A DNA stretch of 64,000 nucleotides from Sphingobium sp. C100 (GCF_000508185.1 NZ_AYOY01000112.1:50401-114400); one strand, 5' to 3'; positions 1-8,850 are shown, numbered from the stretch's first letter. Notes: generated by a model from the letters alone, not told the origin. Numbers and translations are program-made.

Positions 1-475
1 CCGCTGTCGCCGCCGCTTCGCTGATCGACTGGAGCAGCAACCGCCGCTTTTCGGGATGGAGATGCGGCAGGCTGGCCGCCGCGCAGAAGGCGCCCGGCAA
101 CCACGGCCGCGATCCCGCGCCCAGCAAACGTTCATACAGGAAGCGATAGGCCGAAAAACTGCCCAGCCGGTCCTGCCCCAGGTCGAAGGCGGAAATGGTC
201 ACCAGCGGCGCCATGAAGGGCTCCACCTGCTCCAGCCCGCTGTCGTCGGGCACCCGCCCCTTGATCTCGTCCAGCCGGCCGTAGATGCGCGCCTGCGCGC
301 GGATGGAGGCTTCCTCCACCAGGTCGCGCGACCATAATTTCATCGCGTCGCGGCGGCGCAGCCCGATATCCAGTGATCGACGAATATAACGTTGCGTGGC
401 AGATTCGAAGCTGGCGAATTCACGCAACTCCGCCAGGGTGATGGCCCCGTCCGCCGGTCTTGCACTTGTGCCCAT
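1..475 (-). CDS. Hypothetical protein, 3' end outside window
   Basis: An open minus-strand frame starts at an ATG at 475 and is still open at base 1, giving 158 visible residues. GAGGG lies about 8 bases upstream of the start and supports it as a ribosome site. The visible part is soluble and helical, rich in Arg, Leu and Ala, with no signal peptide or membrane segment. I do not recognise the family. Codon use matches the neighbouring chromosomal genes. The roughly 215 bases upstream hold no other gene and no promoter I can name. Confidence 0.6.
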   Translation of the reverse strand, partial: MGTSARPADGAITLAELREFASFESATQRYIRRSLDIGLRRRDAMKLWSRDLVEEASIRAQARIYGRLDEIKGRVPDDSGLEQVEPFMAPLVTISAFDLGQDRLGSFSAYRFLYERLLGAGSRPWLPGAFCAAASLPHLHPEKRRLLLQSISEAAATA

Positions 476-692
476 GTCCTTGCCCTCCGACTTCAAGTCG
501 TACGGCAGAACATGCGCCCTCTATGGTTACTGGAAGCTTAAGCGCCGGTTCCACCGTCATTCACAGGGGACCAGATTTCTTTTTGCGGCGCAACATGAAA
601 ATCGGGCCGATGCGACAGGATGATGACAGCGCAGCGCGGCGCGTCGGTCAACCTGTCTAGACCGATGTCGGCGACGTCATAGCCAGACATTC

Positions 693-947
693 CTATGCCC
701 CGGCCCGGGAGCCAAGCACTGCGCCGATCATGCTGCGCCAGACCGCCACGTCGCCGGCCTGCGCCATCTGCGCGTCGGGCTCCCGCAATGTGTTGAGAAT
801 GGCATAGGCATCCTCGACATGATCGCGCCATGCGGCATCCACGGCGCCCGAAGCGTGGGGGTCTTTACCCTCGCCGTTCAGGCTCAACTGTCGTCCGGCC
901 AGCACTCGGGCAATGCGTTCGACAGCGGGGGTGCAGGACGTGGGCAT
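693..947 (-). CDS. Small hypothetical protein (84 aa)
   Basis: The ATG at 947 is preceded by AGAGAGGAG at the right distance, so I prefer it to the in-frame start at 1037, which would add 30 residues. The product is a soluble 84-residue protein with residues typical of an amphipathic helical domain in the second half. No catalytic motif is visible and the function is unknown. It lies just downstream of, and on the same strand as, the stress-type small protein gene at 1034-1243, so the two could be cotranscribed (inference). Confidence 0.6.
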   Translation of the reverse strand: MPTSCTPAVERIARVLAGRQLSLNGEGKDPHASGAVDAAWRDHVEDAYAILNTLREPDAQMAQAGDVAVWRSMIGAVLGSRAGA

Positions 948-1033
948 GAACGGTCGCTCCTCTCTCACCAGGGTTGCGGCGGCCAATTCGCGCTTCCGCC
1001 CTGGTAAAATAGCATAAATCGACGCCGCCGCCA

Positions 1034-1243
1034 TCAATCCCGTTCGCGATAGCCCGAAGAAGGAACCGGGTCGCCGTTATCGCCCGGTCGGGTGGTCGCC
1101 GGCGGGTCGGATGCGTCCATCGAATCCTTCAGGCCTTCCTCCAACTTCTCCTCGCGCGTCAGGGCATGGTCCTGCGTGTCGGTTTCCCGTTCGTCGCCGG
1201 CTTCCTCGCGGCTGTTGGGCCGGACGTCATTTTTGTCGTTCAT
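1034..1243 (-). CDS. Small acidic disordered protein (69 aa), likely stress induced
   Basis: The ATG at 1243 has AAGGAGAG a few bases upstream; an in-frame start at 1276 lacks such a site. The protein is hydrophilic and rich in Asp, Glu, Arg, Ser and Pro, and has no hydrophobic core, so it is probably disordered in solution. It contains SMDASDPPATT near the middle. A perfect EcfG-type promoter lies about 50 bases upstream of the start, which suggests control by the alphaproteobacterial general stress response. Its biochemical role is unknown. Confidence 0.7.
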   Translation of the reverse strand: MNDKNDVRPNSREEAGDERETDTQDHALTREEKLEEGLKDSMDASDPPATTRPGDNGDPVPSSGYRERD

Positions 1244-1290
1244 CTTTGCTCTCCTTGCGCCGCAGGGGGCGTGCACATTTGTCCCGGATC

Positions 1291-1316
1291 AACGGCCGGT
1301 TCGGGGCGGCGGTTCC
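1291..1316 (-). promoter_or_regulatory. EcfG (general stress sigma factor) promoter
   Basis: On the minus strand the sequence reads GGAAC, 17 bases, CGTT. This matches the EcfG promoter consensus of alphaproteobacteria (GGAAC-N16/17-CGTT). It lies about 48 bases upstream of the 69-aa gene ending at 1034 and points towards it. Confidence 0.7.
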
Positions 1317-1407
1317 GCTGTTGATCGTTCGACAAACAAGCATGGCCTTTCGACCAGCTACCAGCGGACGGGGCGACAAGCGGCGCGCGAGCGCGTAAAC
1401 AGGCCAC

Positions 1408-2517
1408 ATGACACTGTTCCCCGACGACGGCGAACGCGGCGTCTCGCCTGCGATCGCGCTCTATTCCATATTGGGTTTCTGGCTTTTCTACACGATCCTG
1501 GTCAGCCTGCGCGCCACCGTCATCGGGTTCGATTCGCAAATGGAGATGGCCGCGCGCCGCATGGTCGTGGCGGTGATCGGCATCATCATCACCTGGATTC
1601 TCTATCTCGTCCTGCGCCGCTTCGACACGCGGCCGCTGGCGCAGCGGGTGGTGGCGGCCTTCTCGCTCGCCTTGCCCTTCGCGCTGGCGATGGCGGCGGC
1701 CAATTATTACATGTTCAATGTCTATGATCCGACCATGTTCGCCGACGCCGAGATGCAGAAGAAAGCGGCGGAGGAAAATTACGCCCTGGTCAGCATCGTC
1801 GAGGACGCGATCAGCCGCTTCTTCTTCCTGTCCGCCTGGGCCGGCCTCTATCTCGCCCTTTCCTATGCCGGCGAAGCGCGCCGGGTGGAACGCCGCGCCG
1901 CCCGGCTGGAACAGGCCGCGCAACAGGCCGAATTGCGCTCCCTACGCTATCAGGTGAATCCGCATTTCCTGTTCAACACGCTCAATTCCCTCTCTTCCCT
2001 GGTCATGAAGGACCGGCGCGATGAAGCCGAGCAGATGATCATGTCGCTCAGCAACTTCTATCGCACCAGCCTGACCGGAGACCCGCTGGAGGAGGTGCCG
2101 CTGGAAGAGGAAGTGCATCTCCAGAAACTCTACCTGGATATCGAGGCGGTGCGCTTCCCCGACCGGCTCAAGACCGTCATCGACATTCCGCCGGCACTGA
2201 TGGGCGCCTGCGTGCCGGGCCTCATCCTTCAGCCGGTGGTCGAAAACGCGATCAAATATGGCGTGTCGCGCACGTCGAAGCCGGTGGAAATCCGCATCAC
2301 CGCGCGGGAGGATGGCGACCTCATGCATATCAACGTCACCGACGACGGTTCCAACCCGCCCGACAAGGCGGATGGCGGCAGCGGCATCGGCCTTGCCAAC
2401 GTCCGCGACCGGCTGACCGCTCGCTTTGGCGATCAGGGGCGCATCGTCTATGGTCCGCGCGATGCCGGCGGCTTCGCCGTCCTGCTCACCCTACCCATCA
2501 TTCGCCGGGGCTGCTGA
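1408..2517 (+). CDS. LytS/YehU-type membrane sensor histidine kinase
   Basis: This 369-residue kinase has about four predicted membrane helices in the first 155 residues, a short coiled linker, then a His_kinase domain. The phospho-acceptor motif QVNPHFLFNTLN has its His near residue 186. It is followed by the N-box VENAIKYG and the G-box GSGIGLANVRDRL. This is the architecture of LytS/AlgZ-type kinases, which pair with LytTR response regulators. One such regulator starts 7 bases after the stop. No periplasmic ligand domain is obvious, so the signal is unknown. The ribosome site is weak. Confidence 0.9.
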   Translation: MTLFPDDGERGVSPAIALYSILGFWLFYTILVSLRATVIGFDSQMEMAARRMVVAVIGIIITWILYLVLRRFDTRPLAQRVVAAFSLALPFALAMAAANYYMFNVYDPTMFADAEMQKKAAEENYALVSIVEDAISRFFFLSAWAGLYLALSYAGEARRVERRAARLEQAAQQAELRSLRYQVNPHFLFNTLNSLSSLVMKDRRDEAEQMIMSLSNFYRTSLTGDPLEEVPLEEEVHLQKLYLDIEAVRFPDRLKTVIDIPPALMGACVPGLILQPVVENAIKYGVSRTSKPVEIRITAREDGDLMHINVTDDGSNPPDKADGGSGIGLANVRDRLTARFGDQGRIVYGPRDAGGFAVLLTLPIIRRGC

Positions 2518-2524
2518 AACCATC

Positions 2525-3268
2525 ATGTCCATCCGCACGATGATCGTCGATGACGAGCCGCTCGCGATCGAGCGCCTCCAGATGCTGTGCGCGCGCGAGC
2601 CGCGCATCGCCCTGGTCGGCACCGCCGGCGATGGCGAGGCGGCGCTGCGCCTGATCGAAGGATTGAAGCCCGACCTGGTCATGCTGGACATCGCCATGCC
2701 GCTGCTCGACGGCATCGGCGTCGCGCGCGCGGTCGGGCGGCTGGGCATCCGCCCGGCGGTGATCTTCGTCACCGCGTTCGAGGGCTTCGCGGTCGAGGCG
2801 TTCGATCTGGCCGCAGTGGATTATATGCTCAAGCCCGTCGCGCATGACCGGCTGACCCGCGCGATCGACCGGGTGGAGGCGGCACTGCGCAACCGGCTGC
2901 CCGAAACGGCCGCGCCTGCAAGCGAGCCGCAAGCGGAGTGGGCGGAGGAATTCTGGGTGCCGCATCGGTCGGAACTGATCCGCATCGCCGCCGACCAGAT
3001 CGACCGGATCGAGGCGGAGCGCGATTATATGCGCCTGCATGTGGGCGCCCACAGCTATCTGCTCCACCAGACGATCAGTTCGCTGGAGGAACGGCTGGAC
3101 CCTCAGCAGTTCGTCCGGCTGCATCGATCGCACATTGTGCGCCGCGACCATATTGCGCGCCTGCGCCACGACGGCAGCGGGGTGTGGTTCGCCGCGCTGG
3201 CGGATGGCGGCGAAATCCGCATCGGCCGCACCTTCCTCGCCAATGCGCGGGCCATGACCGGGCGTTGA
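2525..3268 (+). CDS. LytTR-family response regulator
   Basis: The 247-residue protein has a receiver domain (about residues 3-120, with phospho-acceptor Asp in LVMLDIAMP and the conserved Lys in YMLKP). A LytTR DNA-binding domain follows (about 140-240, with ERDYMRLHVG and FVRLHRSHIVRRD). It starts 7 bases after the LytS-type kinase gene, so the two form a two-component pair. LytTR regulators bind direct repeats in target promoters; I could not identify a target here. Start chosen at the ATG immediately before the receiver domain. Confidence 0.92.
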   Translation: MSIRTMIVDDEPLAIERLQMLCAREPRIALVGTAGDGEAALRLIEGLKPDLVMLDIAMPLLDGIGVARAVGRLGIRPAVIFVTAFEGFAVEAFDLAAVDYMLKPVAHDRLTRAIDRVEAALRNRLPETAAPASEPQAEWAEEFWVPHRSELIRIAADQIDRIEAERDYMRLHVGAHSYLLHQTISSLEERLDPQQFVRLHRSHIVRRDHIARLRHDGSGVWFAALADGGEIRIGRTFLANARAMTGR

Positions 3269-3296
3269 TGCGTCCCCGCTTCAGGAGCAGTTGCGG

Positions 3297-3464
3297 CTAG
3301 TCCAGCGGTATTGCTGCAATCATCACATTGGCGAACATCACCAGCCCGGCGACGATCATCAGCGCCCCGCGCTTGCGATCGCCCTTGCTGATGATCGCAT
3401 ATAGGCCGCCGCCGGTGAGCAGGATGCCCGCGAGCATCAAGATGGAAAGGATCGCGCCGTTCAT
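3297..3464 (-). CDS. Small membrane protein (55 aa)
   Basis: The product has two hydrophobic segments (about residues 4-22 and 33-50) separated by a short Lys/Arg-rich loop, ISKGDRKRG. This is a typical two-helix inner-membrane micropeptide. The start is uncertain: an ATG four codons upstream is possible, and neither has a strong ribosome site. It is convergent with the LytTR gene, with 28 bases between stops. Function unknown. Confidence 0.55.
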   Translation of the reverse strand: MNGAILSILMLAGILLTGGGLYAIISKGDRKRGALMIVAGLVMFANVMIAAIPLD

Positions 3465-3568
3465 GCTTCGCGCCATAGGCGTCACGCTGGACTGTGGCAA
3501 TTGGCGAGCCATCCTCCTATGAGGCGCGCAGACACGAATCACCCGCCGGTGAAGGGACGCAGCAACCC

Positions 3569-4006
3569 ATGAAAATCGCTATCGCTTCGGATCATGCCGC
3601 CATCGACATGAAGGCGGACCTTGCCCAGTGGCTGCGCGACGAAGGCCATGAGGTCGACGATCTGGGTCCAGCGACCACTGATCGCGTCGATTATCCCGAT
3701 TTTGGTTACAAGCTCGCGACAGCAGTCGCGTCCGGCGCGGCGGAGCGCGGCATCGCGCTATGCGGATCGGGCATCGGCATCTCTATCGCGGTCAACCGCA
3801 ATCCCGCCTGTCGCTGCGCGCTGGTGGGCGAGCCGCTTTCGGCCGCCCTGGCGCGCGAACATAATGACGCCAATGTCCTGGCCATGGGCGCCCGCCTGAC
3901 CGGCGCCGACATGGCCAGAGCGTGCGTCACCGCTTTCCTCTCCACGGAATTCGGCGGAGGCCGCCATACCGGCCGCGTCGATAAATTGTCCCAGCCCGCG
4001 CTCTGA
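3569..4006 (+). CDS. rpiB: Ribose-5-phosphate isomerase B
   Basis: The product (145 aa, normal family length) interconverts ribose 5-phosphate and ribulose 5-phosphate in the non-oxidative pentose phosphate pathway. The N-terminal SDHAA motif, catalytic Cys65 in the [10 protein letters not shown] loop and [11 protein letters not shown] all fit the RpiB/LacA/LacB fold. It ends 11 bases before glyA and is probably cotranscribed with it. This arrangement (rpiB-glyA-nrdR) is common in alphaproteobacteria. The start is the ATG preceding [18 protein letters not shown] lies upstream. Confidence 0.95.
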   Translation: MKIAIASDHAAIDMKADLAQWLRDEGHEVDDLGPATTDRVDYPDFGYKLATAVASGAAERGIALCGSGIGISIAVNRNPACRCALVGEPLSAALAREHNDANVLAMGARLTGADMARACVTAFLSTEFGGGRHTGRVDKLSQPAL

Positions 4007-4017
4007 AAGGATCTTCG

Positions 4018-5319
4018 ATGAGCACTGACACCCTCGCCCCCGCCATTCGTCAGGCCGGCTTCTTCAACGAAGATCTCGCCAGCGCCGATCCCGAAATCTT
4101 CGATGCGATCGGCAAGGAACTCAAGCGCCAGCAGGACAAGATCGAACTGATCGCGTCCGAAAATATCGTGTCCAAGGCCGTGCTGGAGGCCGCCGGCTCG
4201 ATCTTCACCAACAAATATGCCGAAGGCTATCCGGGCAAGCGCTATTATGGCGGCTGCGAATATGCCGACGTCGTCGAAACGCTGGCGATCGAGCGCGCCA
4301 AGCAGCTGTTCGGATCAAACTTCGCCAACGTCCAGCCCAATAGCGGCAGCCAGATGAACCAGGCCGTGTTCCTGGCGCTGCTCCAGCCGGGCGACACCTT
4401 CATGGGCCTCGACCTGTCGTCAGGCGGTCACCTGACCCACGGGTCGCCGGTGAACATGAGCGGCAAATGGTTCAACCCCGTCGCCTATGGCGTGCGCCAG
4501 GACGATCATCTGATCGACATGGACGAAGTCGCCCGCATCGCCCGCGAGTGCAAGCCCAAGCTCATCATCTGCGGCGGCACCGCCTATTCGCGCGTGTGGG
4601 ATTTCCCGCGCTTCCGTGAGATTGCGGACGAAGTGGGCGCCTATCTGCTTGCCGACATGTCGCATTTTTCCGGCCTGGTCGCAGGCGGCGCGCACCCTTC
4701 GCCCGTGCCGCACGCCCATGTCACCACGACGACGACGCACAAGTCGCTGCGCGGTCCCCGCTCGGGCATCATCCTCTCCAATGACGAGGCGATCGCCAAG
4801 AAGCTCAATAGCGCGATCTTCCCCGGCCTTCAGGGCGGCCCGCTGATGCACATCATCGCGGCCAAAGCGGTGGCGTTCAAGGAAGCGCTGACGCCGGAAT
4901 TCAAGGCCTATGCGCATCAGATCGTCGCCAATGCGAAGGCGCTGGCGGAAACGCTGGCCGAGGCCGGCCTGTCGATCGTGTCGGGCGGCACCGACAATCA
5001 CCTGATGCTGGTCGATCTGCGCGCCAAGAACACCACCGGCAAGGCAGCGGAAAAGGCGCTCGATCGCGCTTACATCACCTGCAACAAGAATAATGTGCCG
5101 TTCGACACGGCCAGCCCCTTCGTCACCTCCGGCGTGCGGCTGGGCACCCCGGCCGGCACGACACGCGGCTTCCGCGAGGAAGAGTTTCGCCAGATCGGCC
5201 GCCTGATCGCGGAGGTCGTGGACGGCCTCAAGCGCAATGGCGACGAAGGCGATGGCCAGGTCGAGGCGCATGTGCGGGAAAAGGTGCTGGGCCTGACGGC
5301 GCGCTTCCCAATCTATTAA
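4018..5319 (+). CDS. glyA: Serine hydroxymethyltransferase
   Basis: This 433-residue PLP enzyme converts serine and tetrahydrofolate to glycine and methylene-tetrahydrofolate. The PLP-binding lysine is Lys242 in [13 protein letters not shown]. Other family marks are [22 protein letters not shown] and the C-terminal [14 protein letters not shown] sits 8 bases before the ATG. It follows rpiB closely and precedes nrdR. The stop codon lies inside a short duplicated segment (see the direct repeat at 5311). Confidence 0.98.
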   Translation: MSTDTLAPAIRQAGFFNEDLASADPEIFDAIGKELKRQQDKIELIASENIVSKAVLEAAGSIFTNKYAEGYPGKRYYGGCEYADVVETLAIERAKQLFGSNFANVQPNSGSQMNQAVFLALLQPGDTFMGLDLSSGGHLTHGSPVNMSGKWFNPVAYGVRQDDHLIDMDEVARIARECKPKLIICGGTAYSRVWDFPRFREIADEVGAYLLADMSHFSGLVAGGAHPSPVPHAHVTTTTTHKSLRGPRSGIILSNDEAIAKKLNSAIFPGLQGGPLMHIIAAKAVAFKEALTPEFKAYAHQIVANAKALAETLAEAGLSIVSGGTDNHLMLVDLRAKNTTGKAAEKALDRAYITCNKNNVPFDTASPFVTSGVRLGTPAGTTRGFREEEFRQIGRLIAEVVDGLKRNGDEGDGQVEAHVREKVLGLTARFPIY

Positions 5320-5345
5320 AGGCTGGCCGATCTATTAAAGGCTGG
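5311..5345 (+). repeat. Tandem 16-bp repeat over the glyA stop
   Basis: ATCTATTAAAGGCTGG occurs at 5311-5326 and again at 5330-5345, with a period of 19 bases. The first copy holds the last codons and TAA of glyA. The second is an exact copy in the intergenic region. It looks like a small local duplication. Confidence 0.85.
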
Positions 5346-5349
5346 AGAG

Positions 5350-5419
5350 CCGTTCGTTTCGAGCTTGTCGAGAAACGGGTTCCGCGACATCGTTTCCCGA
5401 CCCGGCTCGAAACGAACGG
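5350..5419. repeat. Intergenic REP-like inverted repeat
   Basis: CCGTTCGTTTCGAGC (5350-5364) is the exact reverse complement of GCTCGAAACGAACGG (5405-5419). The 40-base interior holds a further GAAACG...CGTTTC pairing. A related element with the same first arm type lies at 24704-24777, so this is probably a dispersed palindromic repeat. It sits between glyA and nrdR and could fold in the transcript. Confidence 0.75.
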
Positions 5420-5430
5420 AGATTATATAA

Positions 5431-5892
5431 ATGCGCTGCCCCTTCTGTTCCCATGAAGACAGCCAGGTGAAGGACAGCCGGCCGACGGAGGATGGCAACG
5501 CCATCCGCCGCCGCCGCCAGTGCGAAGCCTGCGGCGCGCGCTTCACCACCTTCGAACGCATCCAGTTGCGCGACATCTGGGTGGTGAAGAGCGAGGGACG
5601 GAAGGAAGCATTCGACCGCGACAAGCTGGCGAGGTCCATCGGCATCGCCAGCCGCAAGCGGCCGATCGATCCCAGCCGCCTCGAAAAGCTGGTATCAGGC
5701 ATCCAGCGCCAACTCGAAACCAGCGGCGAGGGCGAAGTGCCCGCCCGCGCGATCGGCGAGATGGTGATGGAGGGGCTGAAACGCCTGGACAGCGTCGCCT
5801 ATATCCGCTTCGCCAGCGTCTACAAGGATTTCACCGACGCCAAGGATTTCGAGGAATTCGCCGGGACGGTGAAGGCCGTCGGGCGGGATTGA
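5431..5892 (+). CDS. nrdR: Transcriptional repressor NrdR
   Basis: NrdR (153 aa here) represses ribonucleotide reductase genes in response to ATP/dATP. The N-terminal zinc ribbon is visible as CPFC (residues 3-6) and CEAC, with [18 protein letters not shown] between the knuckle and the start of the next domain. The ATP-cone domain follows (about 46-136), containing [16 protein letters not shown]. It lies downstream of glyA after a palindromic repeat. No nrd gene or NrdR box was recognised in this window. Confidence 0.96.
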   Translation: MRCPFCSHEDSQVKDSRPTEDGNAIRRRRQCEACGARFTTFERIQLRDIWVVKSEGRKEAFDRDKLARSIGIASRKRPIDPSRLEKLVSGIQRQLETSGEGEVPARAIGEMVMEGLKRLDSVAYIRFASVYKDFTDAKDFEEFAGTVKAVGRD

Positions 5893-5966
5893 GGGGATTT
5901 ATTCCTCTTCTCAAACGTCGCCTTCACTCAGGGCGAATGGGGGAAGGGGCGGCAGAAAAGAATGGC

Positions 5967-6695
5967 ATGATGAACACTCCTTCCCTACCCCCCGTCATCG
6001 TCCTCGTCCGCCCGCAACTGGGCGAGAATATCGGCAAGGCCGCGCGCGCGATGCTGAATTTCGGACTGACCGAAATGCGGCTGGTCTCGCCCCGCGACGG
6101 CTGGCCCAATCCCGATGCAGGCCCGTCGGCCGCCGGCGCGGATTTCATCCTGGATCAGGCGCAGGTCCATGAGACGCTGGCCGATGCCGTCGCCGACTGC
6201 GCCCATGTCTACGCCACCACGGTGCGCAAGCGCGGCGTCACCAAGCCGGTCGTCACGCCCGAAGCGGCCGCCCGCGAAATCCATGCTGCGCAAGGCCGCA
6301 GCGCCTTCGTCTTCGGGCCGGAACGATCCGGGCTGGAAACCGACGACGTCGCCCTCGCCCGCAAGATCCTGACCGTGCCGATCAACCCGGAATTCGGTTC
6401 GCTCAACCTGGCCCAGGCCGTTATCCTGTGCGCCTATGAATGGTCGAAACAGGCATCCCTGGAACAGCCGACCGTCACCGACATGCTCGAACCAGCGCCG
6501 CAGGTCGAGTTGGAGGGCATGATCGATCAGCTCGACACGATGCTGGAAAGCGCGGGCTATTTCTTCCCTGCCGATCGCGCGCAAGCAACCAAGCGAACAT
6601 TGCGCAACCTGCTGACCAAACCGGGTTGGAACCATCTGGAGGTGCGCACCTTCCGCGGCGTGCTGTCCACCCTCGCCAAGCCGCGTTCACGTTGA
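5967..6695 (+). CDS. trmJ: tRNA (cytidine/uridine-2'-O-)-methyltransferase TrmJ-like
   Basis: This SPOUT-class methyltransferase (about 242 aa) has the family marks RPQLGENIGKAARAMLNFG near the N-terminus, FVFGPERSGL in the middle and the AdoMet-knot segment PINPEFGSLNLAQAV. Length and a helical C-terminal extension fit TrmJ, which methylates position 32 of tRNAs, rather than a short TrmL. Two adjacent ATGs (5967, 5970) are equally possible starts. A GGGGAAGGGG run lies about 17 bases upstream. It is probably part of the glyA-nrdR transcription unit. Confidence 0.85.
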   Translation: MMNTPSLPPVIVLVRPQLGENIGKAARAMLNFGLTEMRLVSPRDGWPNPDAGPSAAGADFILDQAQVHETLADAVADCAHVYATTVRKRGVTKPVVTPEAAAREIHAAQGRSAFVFGPERSGLETDDVALARKILTVPINPEFGSLNLAQAVILCAYEWSKQASLEQPTVTDMLEPAPQVELEGMIDQLDTMLESAGYFFPADRAQATKRTLRNLLTKPGWNHLEVRTFRGVLSTLAKPRSR

Positions 6696-6720
6696 CACCG
6701 ACCTGCAACTAAGCAACAAT
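6692..6720 (+). promoter_or_regulatory. Sigma-70-type promoter for the small secreted protein
   Basis: TTGACA (6692-6697), a 17-base spacer and AACAAT (6715-6720) form a good housekeeping promoter. The -35 box overlaps the trmJ stop codon. The start codon of the next gene is 30 bases downstream of the -10 box. Confidence 0.5.
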
Positions 6721-6749
6721 ATCGCGGCAGGAATGACAGGAGAAGCTCG

Positions 6750-7010
6750 ATGCGCATCGCAACCGCTACCATCCTCTCTTCACTTCTTTTTGCCAGTTCG
6801 GCTCACGCTGTAGCTCCGACGGCTACGGAAGACAACGATGAGACGACGACCGGCCAGTTCGTTTGTCGTTACATTGTGCATCCGCACAGTTCTCGCATGG
6901 CCGGCAGCAAAACGTGCGGAACGCCGGAACAATGGGATGCCTATGTTGCAAAACAGCGCGCCAAGGATAAGCTTCGACTGATCCTGAGGGCCACAAACGG
7001 AAATCGCTGA
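6750..7010 (+). CDS. Small secreted/periplasmic protein (86 aa)
   Basis: A clear signal peptide (MRIATATILSSLLFASSAHA, cleavage after AHA) is followed by a mature part of about 66 residues. The mature part has two cysteines (FVCRY and KTCGT) that could form a disulfide, and the segment TPEQWDAYVAKQR. ACAGGAGA lies 8 bases before the ATG. The KTCGTPEQWDAY pattern recurs in small sphingomonad exported proteins, as I remember them; I do not know a function. Confidence 0.75.
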   Translation: MRIATATILSSLLFASSAHAVAPTATEDNDETTTGQFVCRYIVHPHSSRMAGSKTCGTPEQWDAYVAKQRAKDKLRLILRATNGNR

Positions 7011-7042
7011 ACGGCGATGGGGTGCTCGCCCCCTTTCGTATA

Positions 7043-7804
7043 TCAGATACCGCCGGGGTAAACCGCCCAGCCGCCCCGTTCCAGCCCCGCGCCCAGCGCC
7101 GCCATACAGGCGTCGAGCCGGGCCTGCTCCGTTGAGCGCACAACGAAATTGGCGCCCGTCCGGCCGTCGCGGAAAAAAGGATAGCTGCCGATCTGGCATC
7201 CCTCATGCGCCCGCTCGATCGCGCCCAGCAAGTCGGCGATCTCGCTTTCCGCCACCCAGCAGCCAATCGTAGCCGATCGCAGCGGCAAGCCGCCTTCCAA
7301 CGTTCCGGTCAGGCTTTCCAGCATCCCCGCAGTAATATGCGGCACGCCGGCCATGATGAAGATATTGCCGTGACGGATGCCGGGCGCACCCGACATGCGG
7401 TTTTCGATCAGAGTGGCGCCGGCCGGCACCCGCGCCATGCGCAGTCGCGCTTCGGTCAGGCCGCCGCGCGTTTCATAATAGCTCGACAGCACGGCCCGCG
7501 CTCCTTCGTGGATTTCCACGCCCACGCCCAGCGCCGCGGCAATCGCATCGACGGTGATGTCGTCATGAGTCGGCCCTATGCCGCCCGTGGTGAACAGATA
7601 ATCGTTGCGCGCGCGCAGGGCGTTCACCGCCTCGACGATCGCCTGACTGTCGTCCGCCACCACCCGCACTTCGCGCAGGCGTATGCCCTGGACGTTCAAC
7701 CAGGTCGCGATTTGCGCGACATTCCTGTCCTGCGTGCGGCCGGACAATATCTCGTCGCCGATCACAATCAGCGCTGCAGTCCAGATGCGGGTCGTATCGG
7801 CCAT
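7043..7804 (-). CDS. CinA/MoaB-like molybdopterin-binding-fold protein
   Basis: The 253-residue product carries the MoCF domain of the competence/damage-inducible protein A family: ALIVIGDEILSGRTQDRN at the start, TGGIGPTHDDITVDAIA, and MAGVP later. The C-terminal nicotinamide-nucleotide amidase domain of full CinA is absent, so this is the short form. The role may be pyrophosphatase-like or molybdopterin-related, but it is not settled for the short form. Start chosen at MADTTRIW; an upstream in-frame ATG would add 16 residues. It is divergent from map. Confidence 0.85.
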   Translation of the reverse strand: MADTTRIWTAALIVIGDEILSGRTQDRNVAQIATWLNVQGIRLREVRVVADDSQAIVEAVNALRARNDYLFTTGGIGPTHDDITVDAIAAALGVGVEIHEGARAVLSSYYETRGGLTEARLRMARVPAGATLIENRMSGAPGIRHGNIFIMAGVPHITAGMLESLTGTLEGGLPLRSATIGCWVAESEIADLLGAIERAHEGCQIGSYPFFRDGRTGANFVVRSTEQARLDACMAALGAGLERGGWAVYPGGI

Positions 7805-7895
7805 GGCGCGTCCATAGCCTGTGACGGGCGGGCTGCCTAGAGCCCCGCACACCGCCCCCCTCGCATTATGCCGGCCAAGCGACTATAATCGCGTC

Positions 7896-8726
7896 ATGAC
7901 CGACTATATGACGATGACGGCCGATGCGCCGATTTCCCGCTCGACCGCGATCAAGCTCCATGACGACTCCGGCTTTGCCGGGATGCGCAAGGCCGGCCGG
8001 CTCGCCGCCGAAATCCTCGACGCGCTGGCGCCTCATGTGGTGCCCGGCGTCACCACCGGCGAACTGGACGACATTGTCCGCCGCATGACGCTGGACGGCG
8101 GCGGCGTGCCGGCGACCCTGGGCTATCGCGGCTATACCCACAGCTGCTGCATCAGCCTGAACAACGTTATCTGCCATGGCATCCCCGGCGACTATCGGCT
8201 CAAGGATGGCGACATCCTCAATATCGACGTCACGCCGCAGGTCGATGGCTGGCATGGCGACACCAGCCGCATGTTCATCGCCGGCGAAGCCTCGATCAAG
8301 GCACGGCGGCTGGTGGAGGTCACCTATGAATGCCTGATGCTGGGCATCGAGCAGGCCAGGCCCGGCAATCATCTGGGCGACATCGGCCATGCCATCCAGC
8401 GCCATGCCGAAAAGCATCGTTATGGCGTCGTCCGCGATTTTTGCGGCCATGGCGTGGGCCGCGTCTTTCACGACAGCCCAGAAGTCGTCCATATCGGTCG
8501 CCCCGGCAGCGGCCCGGAGCTGAAGCCCGGCATGTTCTTCACGATCGAACCGATGATCAACATCGGCAAGCCGGACGTGAAGATGCTGGACGACGGCTGG
8601 ACCGCGGTGACGCGCGATCGGACCCTGTCCGCCCAGTTCGAACATAGTATCGGCATCACCGAAACGGGTTGCGAAATCTTCACCAAAAGTCCGGCCGGGC
8701 GCGACTGCCCGCCCTATGGCGCCTGA
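7896..8726 (+). CDS. map: Type I methionine aminopeptidase
   Basis: The enzyme (276 aa) removes the N-terminal Met from nascent proteins. The metal-binding residues are visible in the standard order: Asp in NIDVTPQVDGWHGDTSR (two Asp), His in FCGHGVG, Glu in FTIEPM and Glu in FEHSIGIT. Family motif GIPGDYRLKDGDI is present. Start chosen at MTDYMTMTAD, 75 bases inside a longer open frame; its ribosome site is weak. The glnB control region follows the stop. Confidence 0.95.
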   Translation: MTDYMTMTADAPISRSTAIKLHDDSGFAGMRKAGRLAAEILDALAPHVVPGVTTGELDDIVRRMTLDGGGVPATLGYRGYTHSCCISLNNVICHGIPGDYRLKDGDILNIDVTPQVDGWHGDTSRMFIAGEASIKARRLVEVTYECLMLGIEQARPGNHLGDIGHAIQRHAEKHRYGVVRDFCGHGVGRVFHDSPEVVHIGRPGSGPELKPGMFFTIEPMINIGKPDVKMLDDGWTAVTRDRTLSAQFEHSIGITETGCEIFTKSPAGRDCPPYGA

Positions 8727-8735
8727 TCCATGCCC

Positions 8736-8783
8736 TGCCCAATAATTGGGCATGGCGACATGAAATTGCCCGGAATCCGGGCA
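8736..8783 (+). promoter_or_regulatory. Two NtrC-like operators upstream of glnBA
   Basis: Two 17-bp palindromes of the NtrC core form TGC-N11-GCA lie in tandem: TGCCCAATAATTGGGCA (8736-8752) and TGCCCGGAATCCGGGCA (8767-8783). Their centres are 31 bases apart, about three helical turns. They lie about 60-90 bases upstream of a sigma-54-like -24 box, the usual enhancer position. Neither is followed by a T-run, so they are unlikely to be terminators of map. Confidence 0.6.
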
Positions 8784-8835
8784 ATATGGACAAAGATTGC
8801 TGCATCGCCGAAAGCAGTCCTAGCGATTCGCCATT

Positions 8836-8850
8836 TGGCACGGTAATTGA
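8836..8850 (+). promoter_or_regulatory. Sigma-54-like promoter for glnBA
   Basis: TGGCACGGTAATTGA matches the -24/-12 consensus TGGCACG-N4-TTGC except for A in place of the final C of the -12 element. The GG doublet and spacing are right. It precedes glnB by 114 bases. The same stretch is part of an inverted repeat TTGGCA-N11-TGCCAA (8835-8857). Confidence 0.5.

Noticed and set aside
8736..8783. The two palindromes after map as map terminators
   Set aside because: Neither is followed by a T-run, and their fixed 17-bp TGC-N11-GCA form and helical spacing fit regulator sites better.
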